Notes: generated from the sequence alone by a model not told the origin. 44,385 nt of DNA from an uncultured Sphingomonas sp. (GCA_946482655.1 CAMLSA010000014.1:1-44385), one strand, 5' to 3'; shown: positions 19,302-29,132, counted from the first letter of the stretch. Numbers and translations are program-made.

Positions 19302-21527
19302 TCATGACGAGCTCGCACGGCTTGCCTGGGCCGCTTCCAGGTCGATGACATCAGGTGCAAGTCCCGCCTGGCAACGCCTGTACATCGCGACATAAGCCTT
19401 TTCGATATTGCGTGCGAAGCGCCTGGCATCGAACAATGGCGAGGCAGGCCGATTGCGCTCGAGCTTCGATCCGAGCTTGGCGAGTTTGGCAGGCGTCGTC
19501 GCCAGCTCGATGGCGCGCGCCTCATAATCCCGTTCGTTGGCGGCGATAAGCTCGGGCAGCTCGATCGCCCGCAGCAAGCTCGCCGCCACCCTGCTGGCGA
19601 AACTCCGCCCGCTCAGGGTCAGCACCGGCAAGCCGGCCCAAAGCGCGTCGCTCGCGGTGGTGTGAGCGTTGCAGGGCCAGGTATCGAGGAACAGGTCGGC
19701 CAGCCGGTGACGGGCGAGATGCTCGTCGAGCGGCATGTGCGGGGCAAATATCAGCCGCCCCGGATCCACGCCCCGCGCCGCCGCTTCCCGGCGCAGATTG
19801 GCAGCGGCGACGGCATTGTCTTCATAAAGCCAGAGCACGCTGCCCTCCACCGCGCCGAGGATCCGCGCCCAGCCGTCGAGCATCGCCGGAGATATCTTCA
19901 ACATTGTGTTGAAGCAGCAGAAAACGAAACCCGTCTCCGGCAACCCTGCGGCCGCGCGGGTAAGGCGCCGCCCCGATATCGCCCGCGCGCCGTCGTTCGC
20001 CTGATAGCTGTCGGGCAGATACACGAGCTTCTCGGTGTAGTTGCCCTGCTCGGCGGGTGGAGCGACGATCTTGTCGGCGATCAGATAATCGATATGCCGG
20101 GCACCAAGCGTTCCCGGATATCCGAGATAGTTGACCTGCACCGGCGCACAACGCGCGGCGAAGATGCCGGGCCTGGCATTTTCGGTATAGCCCTTCAGAT
20201 CGACGGCGATGTCCATGCCGAGATCTCTCGACCGCGCCGCGACCTCGCCGTCGCTGAGCGCGGCAACATCGATGAAATGTTCGCATGCCGCGGTGATCCG
20301 CCTTCGCATCGGGTCTTTCCGGTCCGGACCGAACGAGAAGGCGAACAGTTCGAACCGGTCGCGATCGTGCCGTTCGAACAGTTCGGCGATCAGATATGAT
20401 GTGGCGTGATTGTGGAAGTCGGCGGAATAATAGCCCAGCCGAATGCGCTCCCCGGCCATTCGCTTGCCGAAGCGTGCGGGCGCGGAGCTTTGGGCCACTG
20501 ACCGGGCGAAGTTCAACGCCGCCTGCTTCTGCAGTTCGGGATCGTCGATCATGACAAGCGCGAGGAAGGGCGCAGCCGCCGTTTCGCCCGCCTCGATCGC
20601 GCGCCTGAAGGCTGCGATATCACCCTCCAGCCCATCCCAGTCGCATGCCTTCATCTTCGCCAGGAGCAGCATGCCGGTCAGGAATTCCCGGCCGCGGTTG
20701 AACGCAAGCACCTGCTTGAAGCTGACTACCGCCTCACCCGGCTGCCCGAGCGCAAGCAGCGCATTGCCGCGATTGCCATGCGCCTTGGCATAGTCCGGCT
20801 TGCAAGCGATGGCCCGATCATAGTCGGCCAAAGCTTCCTTATGCCGCGTGACATGCCACAGTGCGTTGCCGCGATTATTCCATGCCTCCGCATAGTCGGA
20901 CTTGAGCGCCAGCGCACGATCGTAACAGGCGAGCGCCTCGTCCATGCGATTGAGACTGAACAGGATCAGGCCCCGGTTGTTGTGAACCTCGGCAAAGCCT
21001 GGGCCGATCGCGATCGCCCTGTCATAGCTCGCGATCGCCTCGTCCAAGCGGCCGAGCTTCAGCCATGCATTGCCGCGGCCATAGTGCGGCTGAGCCAGTC
21101 CGGGCCGAAGCGCGATGGCTTCGTCGAAGCTGGCGATCGCCTCGGTCGGTCGGCCGAGGCTGAGCAACAGGGTGGCCCGGTCATGATGGACGGTGAAATG
21201 ATCGGGATTGAGCCGCAGAGCGCGGTCGAAGCTGGCCAAGGCCTCATCGAGTCTTCCGAGCGCCTGAAGCGCCAGCGCCAGATTAACATGCGGCGGCGCC
21301 AGATCGGATCGGATGAAGAGCGCTCGTGAAATCAGATCATGGGCGATGTGCGGCTGCCCGGATTGAAGAGCAAGCACACCGAGCATGTGGAGGCTGTCGA
21401 AATGCCGGGGCTCCCACGCCAGAATGCCTTCGTACATCGCCTTCGCACGCGCGAGCTCACCACCCTTGTGCAGGGCCTGCGCCTCGATGAATATTGTCCG
21501 GGCCCGGTCGCTACCGTTGCCGGTCAT
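19302..21527 (-). CDS. TPR-containing O-GlcNAc-transferase-like (SPINDLY family) protein
   Basis: This 741-residue protein has about eight or nine 34-residue TPR repeats in residues 10-280 (for example LDEALASFDRALRLNPDHFTVH and LDEAIASYDRAIAIGPGFAEVHN). A GT41 catalytic domain follows at about 340-720. It carries RLGYYSADFHNHATSYLIAE with the catalytic-region histidine, APVQVNYLGYPGTLGA, FVFCCFNTMLKISP and DTWPCNAHTTASDALWAGLPVLTL, the UDP-sugar site. Bacterial members glycosylate proteins or glycans in the cytosol. The target is unknown; chemotaxis genes nearby allow a motility-related target as a guess only. It is convergent with prmA. Confidence 0.9.
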   Translation of the reverse strand: MTGNGSDRARTIFIEAQALHKGGELARAKAMYEGILAWEPRHFDSLHMLGVLALQSGQPHIAHDLISRALFIRSDLAPPHVNLALALQALGRLDEALASFDRALRLNPDHFTVHHDRATLLLSLGRPTEAIASFDEAIALRPGLAQPHYGRGNAWLKLGRLDEAIASYDRAIAIGPGFAEVHNNRGLILFSLNRMDEALACYDRALALKSDYAEAWNNRGNALWHVTRHKEALADYDRAIACKPDYAKAHGNRGNALLALGQPGEAVVSFKQVLAFNRGREFLTGMLLLAKMKACDWDGLEGDIAAFRRAIEAGETAAAPFLALVMIDDPELQKQAALNFARSVAQSSAPARFGKRMAGERIRLGYYSADFHNHATSYLIAELFERHDRDRFELFAFSFGPDRKDPMRRRITAACEHFIDVAALSDGEVAARSRDLGMDIAVDLKGYTENARPGIFAARCAPVQVNYLGYPGTLGARHIDYLIADKIVAPPAEQGNYTEKLVYLPDSYQANDGARAISGRRLTRAAAGLPETGFVFCCFNTMLKISPAMLDGWARILGAVEGSVLWLYEDNAVAAANLRREAAARGVDPGRLIFAPHMPLDEHLARHRLADLFLDTWPCNAHTTASDALWAGLPVLTLSGRSFASRVAASLLRAIELPELIAANERDYEARAIELATTPAKLAKLGSKLERNRPASPLFDARRFARNIEKAYVAMYRRCQAGLAPDVIDLEAAQASRASSS

Positions 21528-21566
21528 GGGTCAATCGATCCTGGCGATAGACGGCACCGGCGAGGC

Positions 21567-21980
21567 TCAGCCTTCGGCCAGTTTCAGGACGATCTGCCAC
21601 TCGTCGGCGGTGACCGGCGAAACCGAAAGGCGGCTCTGTCGCAGCATCGCCATGCCGGACAGCCCCGCTTCCGCCTTCATCTCCACCAGTGTGACTGGGT
21701 GCTTGAGCGGTCGCACCGGCGCGAGCTCGACGGCGACAAACCGGCCGGTCGGATCACTGGCATCGGGAAAGGCGGTACGGACGACCTTCGCGATCCCGAC
21801 GACCGCCAGCCCCTCCTGCGAATGGTAGAAGAGGACTTCGTCGCCCTCCCGCATCCCCTTGAGATGCAGCGCGGCGGCGTTGTTCCGCACACCGTCCCAG
21901 ACGGTGCGGCCGTCTCGCTCGAGGTCGCTATAGGAGTAGCTGTTGGGCTCGGATTTCACCAGCCAGTGTGCCGCCGTCAT
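21567..21980 (-). CDS. EVE-domain protein
   Basis: This 137-residue protein is a single EVE (PUA-like) domain, a fold that binds modified bases in nucleic acids. Visible family motifs are HWLVKSEPNSYSYSDLERDG, TVWDGVRNNAAALHLKGMREGDEVLFYHS and the C-terminal GLSGMAMLRQSRLSVSPVTADEW. The ATG at 21980 gives the usual short N-terminus. It is common in proteobacterial chromosomes as a housekeeping-like gene, often without assigned role. A 7-bp-stem hairpin without a T-run follows upstream at 22002-22021. Confidence 0.92.
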   Translation of the reverse strand: MTAAHWLVKSEPNSYSYSDLERDGRTVWDGVRNNAAALHLKGMREGDEVLFYHSQEGLAVVGIAKVVRTAFPDASDPTGRFVAVELAPVRPLKHPVTLVEMKAEAGLSGMAMLRQSRLSVSPVTADEWQIVLKLAEG

Positions 21981-22109
21981 CGCTCTTCCCCGTACTGCCG
22001 GGCTGCACCTCGCAGTGCAGCGTAAAGCGGGCGGAGGCCGCCGCACGCCCGCTTCGTCCCTTACTCCCGGCGCGGATCCCTACGCCACCATATCCTCTCG
22101 GACCCGGCT

Positions 22110-24443
22110 TCAGAAACTTACCGTCGCGGAGGCGCCCCAGGTACGGCCGGCCACCGGGATGACCTCCTCCAGGAACGATCCTCGGCTGTTGGACGAATTG
22201 CCGCCCGCAAAGGTGGTGTTGTCCGTCACGTTCTTGATAAACAGGTCAATGCCAAGATCGAAGCCGGACGCCAGACGGGTCTTATACCCCGCGCCGAGGT
22301 TGATGCGTGCGGTAGGCGGAACCGAAAAGCGGGGATCGTTCAACTGATTGGTCTCGAACCGGCTGATATACTGCAGCGAGGCGTTCAGGTTCACCGTGTC
22401 CGAGCCGAGAGCGAACGAGTAATTGGAGATCAGGCCTTGGGTCCAGCGCGGTGTCCGGCGCAGCTTGAGCCCACTGAGATCCCGAGTGCCCTGGCCGAGA
22501 TCGCCAATATAATTCTTATACTTGGCATCCAGATAGCTCGTCGACGACGTGATCGTCCAACCCTCGATCGGCAGCAGGGTGAGCTCGACCTCGACACCCT
22601 GATATTTCGCCTTGGCGGCGTTGAGCGTCGTCGATCCCTGCGCGGAGCCGATGAACAGAAGGAGATCTTCCTGCTTGTTCTTGAGGATGTTGTGGAAGGC
22701 CGCGACATTGACGCGCAGGCGACGGTCGAGGAACTCGCCCTTGAAGCCGACTTCATAGGCGTCGAGCACCTCGGGCTGAAAGGGTCCGAGCAGGTCCACG
22801 CTGGCCGCACGGCCATTGAAGCCGCCGGTGTTGTAGCCGACGCTATAGGACGCATAGGCCTGGAATTCTCTCGACGGGTTGTACTGCAGTACGACCTTGG
22901 GCGTAAACTTGTCGAACTTTGCCGAGTCCTTTTTGGCGCCGCTCACCGCTCCGGCGTTGAAATCCCTGACGAAAGCAACGACCGGGCTATAGGTCGTGAA
23001 TTCGACACGCTTGCGATCCCACGTCTGACGCGCCCCGACGATGAGCTTGAACTTTTCAGCGAACGTAAGCTCCGCCTGCGAGAAGAGCGCGAAGGAACGT
23101 GAGTCGATCTTCGCATCGTAACTGGAGATCGAGTTCAGAAACGCCACTCCGGGTGGAAGGAACGGGTCGCCCGGCGCGGGTTGCAGGCCAGCCAGATCCA
23201 GGCTGGCGCGCTGCCGGGTACGATAGCCTCCATCATAGTAGAATGCGCCGGCAATGATCTCGAACGCGCCGCCGAAGTTCGAATCGAGGCGGAATTCCTG
23301 CGAGAATTGATGCGACCGCTGGGTCCGCTCATCCCTGAACAGGGCATGGCGGGTACTATCGAAATCGCTGAGGCTGCCTTCGTGTATTCCGCGATAGCCG
23401 GTAATGGCAACCGCCTTGAACGGCCCCAGATCGTAGCTGGCGTCGAAGGTGATCGCATTCAGATGGAAGTAGGGATCCGGGAGCTTCTGAAGCTCGCTTT
23501 CGTTGCGCTGCTTGTCGAACACCGGCGTGCAGGCAGCCGCCAGAAAAGGATTGAAGCACTGAATATTCTCACCGGTCAGATATCCCGGCACCGGTAGCGT
23601 GATCAGATAGGGCACCATTGCGGGCAGAAATGGGACATATTCGCTATGGTCATCCTGCCGCTCGTACGTGAGCGTCATATCCAGTTCTTCGGTAGGCGTC
23701 GCTCGCACGGCGACCGAATATCCTTCGAAGTCGCGGTCGCCGTCCCTGCCGCCGAAGGCTATGTTCTTGAACGCTCCCTTGTTGTTCTCGACGTTGGCGC
23801 CCAGCTTGACGGCAAGTTTGTCGGTGACGAGCGGAACATATAGCAGCCCCTTGAATTCCCGGTTGGCGAAGCTGCCCACTTCGACCTGCACCTTGCCCGA
23901 GAACGGAGCGCTTGGATCAGGCTTCGTCCGCACGACGCTGATCGTGCCGCCGGTGCTGTTCTTGCCGAACAGGGTGCCCTGAGGTCCACGGAGCACCTCG
24001 ATCCGCTCGATATCGAATGCGTCAAGGAGCGCGCCGGCTGTGAAGCCCAAGGGTACACCGTCGATTACAAGGCCGACGCCCGGCTCCAGGTGCTTTTCGA
24101 CGTCCTGGTTGGAAATACCGCGCAGGCTCATGAAGGGATTGCTGGGCGAGGCGCCCGAATCGTTGATCACCAACCCCGGCACGAGGCCCTGAAGATTGGA
24201 GATATCCTTGACCTGCGCCGCCTGCATCAGAACAGGATTGAACGCCGACACGGCAACCGGAATATCTTGGATGTTCTCCGCGCGCTTCTGGGCGGTGACG
24301 ACGATTTCCTCGAGTCCGCCCTGTGCGGACGCCGTCCCGGCCTCCGCGTCGACCATACCCGCCGTCTGCCCGAAGGCTGGCGCCGCAAGGCAAATTGCCG
24401 ACAGCGCGATGGCACATGTGGAATTGCGCGGAATGCGTGTCAT
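22110..24443 (-). CDS. TonB-dependent outer-membrane receptor
   Basis: This 777-residue protein starts with a signal peptide (MTRIPRNSTCAIALSAICLAAPAFGQ). The TonB-interacting/plug start LEEIVVTAQKRAENIQDIPVAV follows, with plug motifs GLVINDSGASPSNPFMSLRG and IERIEVLRGPQGTLFGKNSTGG. The barrel ends in the aromatic GRTWGASATVSF typical of outer-membrane insertion. The ATG at 24443 is chosen for the signal peptide and the G-rich ribosome-binding site. These receptors take up siderophores, vitamins, glycans or aromatic and steroid compounds; the ligand is not visible. It is divergent from a second receptor 620 nt away. Confidence 0.94.
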   Translation of the reverse strand: MTRIPRNSTCAIALSAICLAAPAFGQTAGMVDAEAGTASAQGGLEEIVVTAQKRAENIQDIPVAVSAFNPVLMQAAQVKDISNLQGLVPGLVINDSGASPSNPFMSLRGISNQDVEKHLEPGVGLVIDGVPLGFTAGALLDAFDIERIEVLRGPQGTLFGKNSTGGTISVVRTKPDPSAPFSGKVQVEVGSFANREFKGLLYVPLVTDKLAVKLGANVENNKGAFKNIAFGGRDGDRDFEGYSVAVRATPTEELDMTLTYERQDDHSEYVPFLPAMVPYLITLPVPGYLTGENIQCFNPFLAAACTPVFDKQRNESELQKLPDPYFHLNAITFDASYDLGPFKAVAITGYRGIHEGSLSDFDSTRHALFRDERTQRSHQFSQEFRLDSNFGGAFEIIAGAFYYDGGYRTRQRASLDLAGLQPAPGDPFLPPGVAFLNSISSYDAKIDSRSFALFSQAELTFAEKFKLIVGARQTWDRKRVEFTTYSPVVAFVRDFNAGAVSGAKKDSAKFDKFTPKVVLQYNPSREFQAYASYSVGYNTGGFNGRAASVDLLGPFQPEVLDAYEVGFKGEFLDRRLRVNVAAFHNILKNKQEDLLLFIGSAQGSTTLNAAKAKYQGVEVELTLLPIEGWTITSSTSYLDAKYKNYIGDLGQGTRDLSGLKLRRTPRWTQGLISNYSFALGSDTVNLNASLQYISRFETNQLNDPRFSVPPTARINLGAGYKTRLASGFDLGIDLFIKNVTDNTTFAGGNSSNSRGSFLEEVIPVAGRTWGASATVSF

Positions 24444-25064
24444 GAAACCCCCCCAAGGAGCCCAGCCGTCTTCTTGCTGTAGGCGTCCCGGGTAGGTCCG
24501 CGTGCGCCCGGAATCAATTCCGGCGGTGGCGAGTTTCAATATTTAGCGGGAGTGTTGCATCCTTACAGCATCAGGCGGCCGCGCCGGGACAGGTCGAGGA
24601 CCGCGGCGGGACCAGCGCCGGACCCGGCCGAAGGCTCGCGGCTCCAGGCAATAAGCGATCATGCCGTCCGCCGCGTCGATCCGCTTGCGTTCAGCTAAAG
24701 CCAGGACGCTTAGCAGCGCACGCCACCGGCGAGAGCGTGTCATGTCCTTCTGGCAGCGCTCCACCGGCCCACCGCGTTCATTCGCAGCAGCGTCGCTTCG
24801 GTTCCACCGAAAGCCTGCATACGCGCGCTCACAGATTGCGAGCAGAGGTCTGCGACCAGATCGTGCAACGCACATCATTGAAGGTCGCGATCCCCCGATG
24901 AAACCATCTTGACGACCGACCGGTCGGGTGGCAGCTATTGCTGGGACAACGAACGCAACGGATGGCCTCCCAGGTCAAGCTACTGAGACGCATGGGGAGA
25001 TCGATGTCGGCGCGCATACAGAATCTCTGCAATGGAAGAATTGAAGAGATAAAGGGGAGGATTG
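24444..25064. other. 621-nt intergenic region between divergent receptor genes
   Basis: No convincing gene is seen. Short reading frames (for example a minus-strand one at 24543-24878) are Arg-rich and match no family I know. The only clear structure is the palindrome at 24916-24927. The start-proximal part before 25065 holds a strong AAAGGGGAGG ribosome-binding site. Confidence 0.6.
24916..24927. promoter_or_regulatory. Perfect 12-bp palindrome, TetR-operator-like
   Basis: CCGACCGGTCGG is a perfect inverted repeat 137 nt upstream of the second receptor gene. ACCGACCGGTCGGT-like sites are a common TetR-family operator type. No regulator gene lies nearby, so the assignment is tentative. Confidence 0.4.
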
Positions 25065-27359
25065 ATGCACTGTTCAACGAAGATAAGCCGCGCTATCCTA
25101 CTTGTTACCGCAAGCGTCGTCGCTGCTGCGGCGGCCCACGCTGAGGCGCAGCCACAATCCGACGCCGGCGCGCAGACCCAGGCCGTTTCGGGGCAGTTGG
25201 AAGAGATCGTCGTCACCGCGCAGAAGCGTGGTCAGAATCTGCAAGATGTTCCGGTGTCCGTTACAGCTTTTTCGGCCGCGACCATCGACCGCGTCGGTCT
25301 GGCTCGGGCGAGCGAAATCGCCAAGGTGGACCCGTCGATCAAGATCGGAACGTCGAATAGCGTGGTGCTGCCGTTCATTCGCGGCATCGGCAATTTTTCG
25401 GCTACGAACATTGGCAACGAATCCAGCGTGCCAGTCTATATTGACGACGTCTATTACAGCCGCCTGCAGACGGCATATCTGGAACTGAACAATGTCGAGC
25501 GGATCGAGGTGCTCAAAGGGCCCCAAGGTACGCTGTTCGGCCGGAACGCGAGCGGCGGCGCCGTGCAGATCTACACCCGAGATCCCGGCGATCAGCTGGC
25601 GTTGGAAGCTAAAGCCGGACTTGCGACCTACCTGACCTATACGGGAAAGCTGTACGTTGCGGCACCGCTGACCGACAGTGTGCGGGCCGACCTGTCGGTG
25701 AGCGGGCAAAGGCAGGAGCGCGGCTGGGGTAAATTCATCCTCACTGGAAAGAAGAACGGTTACCAGAACTTCATCAACATTCGGAGCAAGATCGTAGCAG
25801 ACCTCTCAGAGACCTCGCAGGTCCATCTGATCGGCTACTATATAAAGACCCGGGGCAATATTGGCGTGCTGTCCGATCGATTGTCAGGCACGCTGGGCGG
25901 CACGCCCTCGTTTGAAAATCCGCCGGGCAGCGGACAATTCACCAGCATCTACGGCGCGATCCTGCCGATGCCCGCCGCCGCGCAGGCCGCGAAATTCTAC
26001 GACTCCACGTCGAACGAGCAGGTTATCGACGATCATGAGGGTTATGGTGGCTCTCTGAAGATCGATCAGGATCTGGGGTTTGCCAACCTGGTAAGCATAT
26101 CGGCCTATCGCCGTGCGCGCGAATATTATCTCGCAGAGGGCGATCAGACAATCTACAACTGGCTTCGTTATGATCTATACAGTCGAGACCGCCAGATTTC
26201 GCAGGAGTTCCAGCTTAAGGCGAGCAAAGAAAGCAAGATCCAGTGGATCGTCGGCCTGTATTATTTGAATTCGAAGCAGGGATATCTGCCGACCCGCGTG
26301 TCGGGGGATGCGATCACGATCGCCGGGGGGTTGCGCTCAGAAATTTTCGGAGACCAGACGGTCAAATCCTATTCGGCTTACAGCCAGGCGACGTTCCCGG
26401 TCGCGGATGTTCGAACGAACGTCACCCTGGGTCTGCGCTACAACAAGGATGACGTTCATGGCGAGGGTCGCACTGATTTCGTGACCGCAGCAGGGACGTT
26501 CCCCGGCCAGGTGCCGTTCGACGACACCTATCATTTTCACAAGCTGACCTACAAAGCCGCGATCGACCATCATTTCAACGATGACGTGATGAGCTACGTG
26601 ACCTTCAGCCGAGGTTACAAGTCTGGTACGTTCAACACCTTGCCCCTCGCATCGCCGCCCAACAAGTCGGAAGTGGTCGATGCGTACGAGATCGGCGTCA
26701 AGAGTCAGCTATTCGACAGGCGGCTTCGTTTCAACGCGGCGGTGTTCCAGAACGATATCAAGAATCCGCAGGTGCAGACCAGTACGCGCGTGCCGGGTGG
26801 CACCGCAGCCTTCATCGGGCTGCAGAACGGAAAGAAGGCGAAGGTCAGAGGTGCGGAGTTCAACGCGGATGCAGTGTTGGCGCCGCAGCTGACAGCGCGC
26901 TTGGGCGGCACTTATCTGGACGCGAAATATACCGATTTCGACAATGCGGTCTCCTATGCGCCGCGGCGGACCATTCCCTATGGGCTTGCTAGCCCGCAGG
27001 TCATTGATGCCAAGGGAAATCGCCTGGCGCTTGTGCCGAAGTGGCGTTTCTCCGGTGGCCTGAACTATGATGTGGACTCCTCGATCGGCCACTTCAACGT
27101 GGACGTCAACGCATCCTACACTGGCAAGTTTTTCTGGAACGCCGACAATCTTGTAAGTCAGGGGCCCGTAACGCTGGTGGATGCGACGCTGACCTATCAA
27201 CCCGCCGGGAGCGACCAATTCTCCGTTCAGCTTTGGACGAAGAACCTGTTCAACAAGCATTACTACACCGGCGAGCTGGACGTTGAGGGCGGGTCGGGCA
27301 ACATCGCGGCCTATGGGGCGCCAAGGACGATTGGCATCGAACTCCGCTACAAGCTCTGA
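25065..27359 (+). CDS. TonB-dependent outer-membrane receptor
   Basis: This 764-residue receptor has a signal peptide ending near AAAAAHAEAQ. The plug begins LEEIVVTAQKRGQNLQDVPVSV and includes VPVYIDDVYYSRLQ and VERIEVLKGPQGTLFGRNAS. The barrel ends NIAAYGAPRTIGIELRYKL. The ATG at 25065 is preferred to the TTG one codon earlier because GGGGAGG is spaced 5 nt before it. Base use looks somewhat less GC-rich than the neighbouring core genes. It is followed by remnants of a flavoprotein and another receptor, which suggests a degraded catabolic cluster. Ligand unknown. Confidence 0.93.
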   Translation: MHCSTKISRAILLVTASVVAAAAAHAEAQPQSDAGAQTQAVSGQLEEIVVTAQKRGQNLQDVPVSVTAFSAATIDRVGLARASEIAKVDPSIKIGTSNSVVLPFIRGIGNFSATNIGNESSVPVYIDDVYYSRLQTAYLELNNVERIEVLKGPQGTLFGRNASGGAVQIYTRDPGDQLALEAKAGLATYLTYTGKLYVAAPLTDSVRADLSVSGQRQERGWGKFILTGKKNGYQNFINIRSKIVADLSETSQVHLIGYYIKTRGNIGVLSDRLSGTLGGTPSFENPPGSGQFTSIYGAILPMPAAAQAAKFYDSTSNEQVIDDHEGYGGSLKIDQDLGFANLVSISAYRRAREYYLAEGDQTIYNWLRYDLYSRDRQISQEFQLKASKESKIQWIVGLYYLNSKQGYLPTRVSGDAITIAGGLRSEIFGDQTVKSYSAYSQATFPVADVRTNVTLGLRYNKDDVHGEGRTDFVTAAGTFPGQVPFDDTYHFHKLTYKAAIDHHFNDDVMSYVTFSRGYKSGTFNTLPLASPPNKSEVVDAYEIGVKSQLFDRRLRFNAAVFQNDIKNPQVQTSTRVPGGTAAFIGLQNGKKAKVRGAEFNADAVLAPQLTARLGGTYLDAKYTDFDNAVSYAPRRTIPYGLASPQVIDAKGNRLALVPKWRFSGGLNYDVDSSIGHFNVDVNASYTGKFFWNADNLVSQGPVTLVDATLTYQPAGSDQFSVQLWTKNLFNKHYYTGELDVEGGSGNIAAYGAPRTIGIELRYKL

Positions 27360-27387
27360 GTCGACGCAGCACCTGGACGGGTGCGCA

Positions 27388-27551
27388 GTGACGGACGCAT
27401 ATGATCTGATCGTCGCCGGGGCGGGGCGGGCCGGCATGATGGCTGCCGTCGAGCTGCGGACCTGGGGCTGTCCGTGCTGATCGTCGATAAGGAGGCGAAA
27501 TATGGTGGCACGTCGGCCACTTCGGGCGGAATCGCAGTCATGCGCCTCTAA
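27388..27551 (+). pseudogene. N-terminal remnant of an FAD-dependent oxidoreductase (frameshifted)
   Basis: From the GTG at 27388 the frame reads DAYDLIVAGAGRAGMMAAVE, the FAD-binding GxGxxG fingerprint of the flavocytochrome c / ketosteroid dehydrogenase family. It then breaks. In another frame the sequence continues LGLSVLIVDKEAKYGGTSAT followed by SGGIAVMRL and a stop at 27549-27551. A one-base change in the stretch gagctgcggacctgggg accounts for it. Only about 50 of some 550 residues remain, so this is a decayed gene start. Confidence 0.85.
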
Positions 27552-27590
27552 CGCATGGACCACCCGCCGGCTGTACCCGGAAATTCCCGA

Positions 27591-27776
27591 TCAGAACTTG
27601 GCGGCGGGCGAGATGCCCCAGGTTCTCCCGACCTGCGGGAGCGCGAGATCGACGAAGGTGCCCGGAGTGTTGCCCGAGCCAAGCACGCCAGCGAATGTCT
27701 CATTGTCCGTTAGATTCTTGCCGAACAGGGTCAGTGTCATCCGGGTGCTGGCTGGCCCGTCAAACTCATAACCCCG
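27591..27776 (-). pseudogene. C-terminal remnant of a TonB-dependent receptor
   Basis: Read on the minus strand the segment gives RMTLTLFGKNLTDNETFAGV, then a short loop, and LPQVGRTWGISPAAKF before the stop at 27591. This is the final two beta-strands of a TonB receptor. No start codon or upstream barrel is present; an in-frame stop precedes it at about 27779. It is a deletion remnant, on the opposite strand to the intact receptor next to it. Confidence 0.85.
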
Positions 27777-27794
27777 TCATATCGTGATGGGGAA

Positions 27795-27822
27795 TGTCGC
27801 ACTCGGTATCCCGAGTGCGACA
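27795..27822. terminator. Strong perfect hairpin, probable terminator of the minus-strand gene
   Basis: Two perfect 12-base arms (TGTCGCACTCGG and CCGAGTGCGACA) flank a 4-nt loop. It lies 17 nt beyond the stop at 27839 on the minus strand. There is no proper T-run after it, so it could also be another kind of structured repeat. Confidence 0.55.
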
Positions 27823-27838
27823 CGACCCGTTATGGAAG

Positions 27839-28244
27839 CTATGCCAGCCCTGGGCTTTCGGCTCCCTTCACCTGGTTCAGCCCTTCGAGAATGGCCGAGT
27901 GGACGGCAACCGCGCGTGAATCGCCACCGCTGAGGCCGCGCACGATCTCGCCCAACGACTGCATATCGAAATGCCGCAGCGATCGGCATTGCAGCCTCTG
28001 CCCCAAATCCATCGATCAGCTGCGGGACCTCGTCCGGTGAACGGGACCAAAGCTGGCCTTGGTGCTCGATAACAACATCACCCGGATGCACTCGTGCGGT
28101 GCCGACCGGTGTGGTGATGAGAAAGGTTCCGTTGGATGCGATTTCGCCGGACATCTGCATCCGCACCCAATCCGGGATCGAGGACCCGTCGTTAGTCCAA
28201 TTGCGGACGTCTCTGAGTTCGCAGGCGGTTTGTTGGAGTATCAT
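27839..28244 (-). pseudogene. Small gene of unknown function, probably frameshifted (or two overlapping genes)
   Basis: The ATG at 28244 has a good ribosome-binding site (CAGGAGACGTAGA). The first 80 residues (for example RNWTNDGSSIPDWVRMQMSG and VHPGDVVIEHQGQLWSRSPD) look like real protein. Past residue 80 that frame becomes Arg-rich and runs through the hairpin at 27795-27822. Another frame starting ATG at 28012 gives a sensible 57-residue sequence (SLRHFDMQSLGEIVRGLSGG, ending KGAESPGLA) with a stop at 27839, just before the hairpin. Either one frameshifted gene or a pair of overlapping genes. No family recognised. Confidence 0.5.
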
Positions 28245-28356
28245 TCTACGTCTCCTGAAAGGCCCGCGAGCACCGTGCTGGCGAGCGAATCAGGGCGTGC
28301 CTTCCGAACATGCAATCTGCATGGCTTGTGACCGTCCTCGACGAAGACGACGCTGA

Positions 28357-28664
<308 letters not shown>

Positions 28665-28665
<1 letters not shown>

Positions 28666-29090
28666 TGTTTTATCTCGACACGTCGCTGATCGTCGCGGCG
28701 CTCTCCAACGAAGCGATGACGCCGCACGTTCAGGCCTGGCTGTCAAAGCAGGACCCTGCGCAGCTCCTGATCAGCGACTGGACTGTCACCGAGATGTCGT
28801 CCGCCATGGCGATCAAGCTGCGGACCGGACAGATCACCCTCGAGCAGCGCGCGGCGGCTCTGGCCATGTTCAACAAGCTGGTCGCCGAGAGCTTCACCGT
28901 GCTGAGCGTGACGGGCGGGCAGTTCCGGGCGGCGGCGAGGTTTGCCGATCAGCACAGCTTGGGGCTTCGCGCGGGTGATGCCCTGCATCTTGCGGTCGCG
29001 TCGGAGCATGGCGCCACGGTGCACACGCTTGACCAGCGGCTCGCAGAGGCCGGACCGGCGCTCGGTGTGCCGGCGCAATTGCTGGCATGA
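28665..29090 (+). CDS. vapC: PIN-domain ribonuclease toxin (VapC)
   Basis: This 141-residue PIN-domain toxin carries the acidic metal-binding residues: Asp in [13 protein letters not shown], Glu in [12 protein letters not shown], Asp in [11 protein letters not shown] and Asp in [11 protein letters not shown]. VapC toxins cut tRNA or rRNA when the antitoxin is lost. It overlaps vapB by one base. The pair marks the start of the accessory region and may stabilise it. Confidence 0.93.
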
Positions 29091-29132
29091 TGCCGGCCTT
29101 CTCCAGCTTGGCCGGCCCGTTCGGGAGCCGCC

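Noticed and set aside
24543..24878. Minus-strand 111-codon frame between the receptors
   Set aside because: No recognisable domain, Arg-rich, no convincing ribosome-binding site; may be chance or an old remnant.
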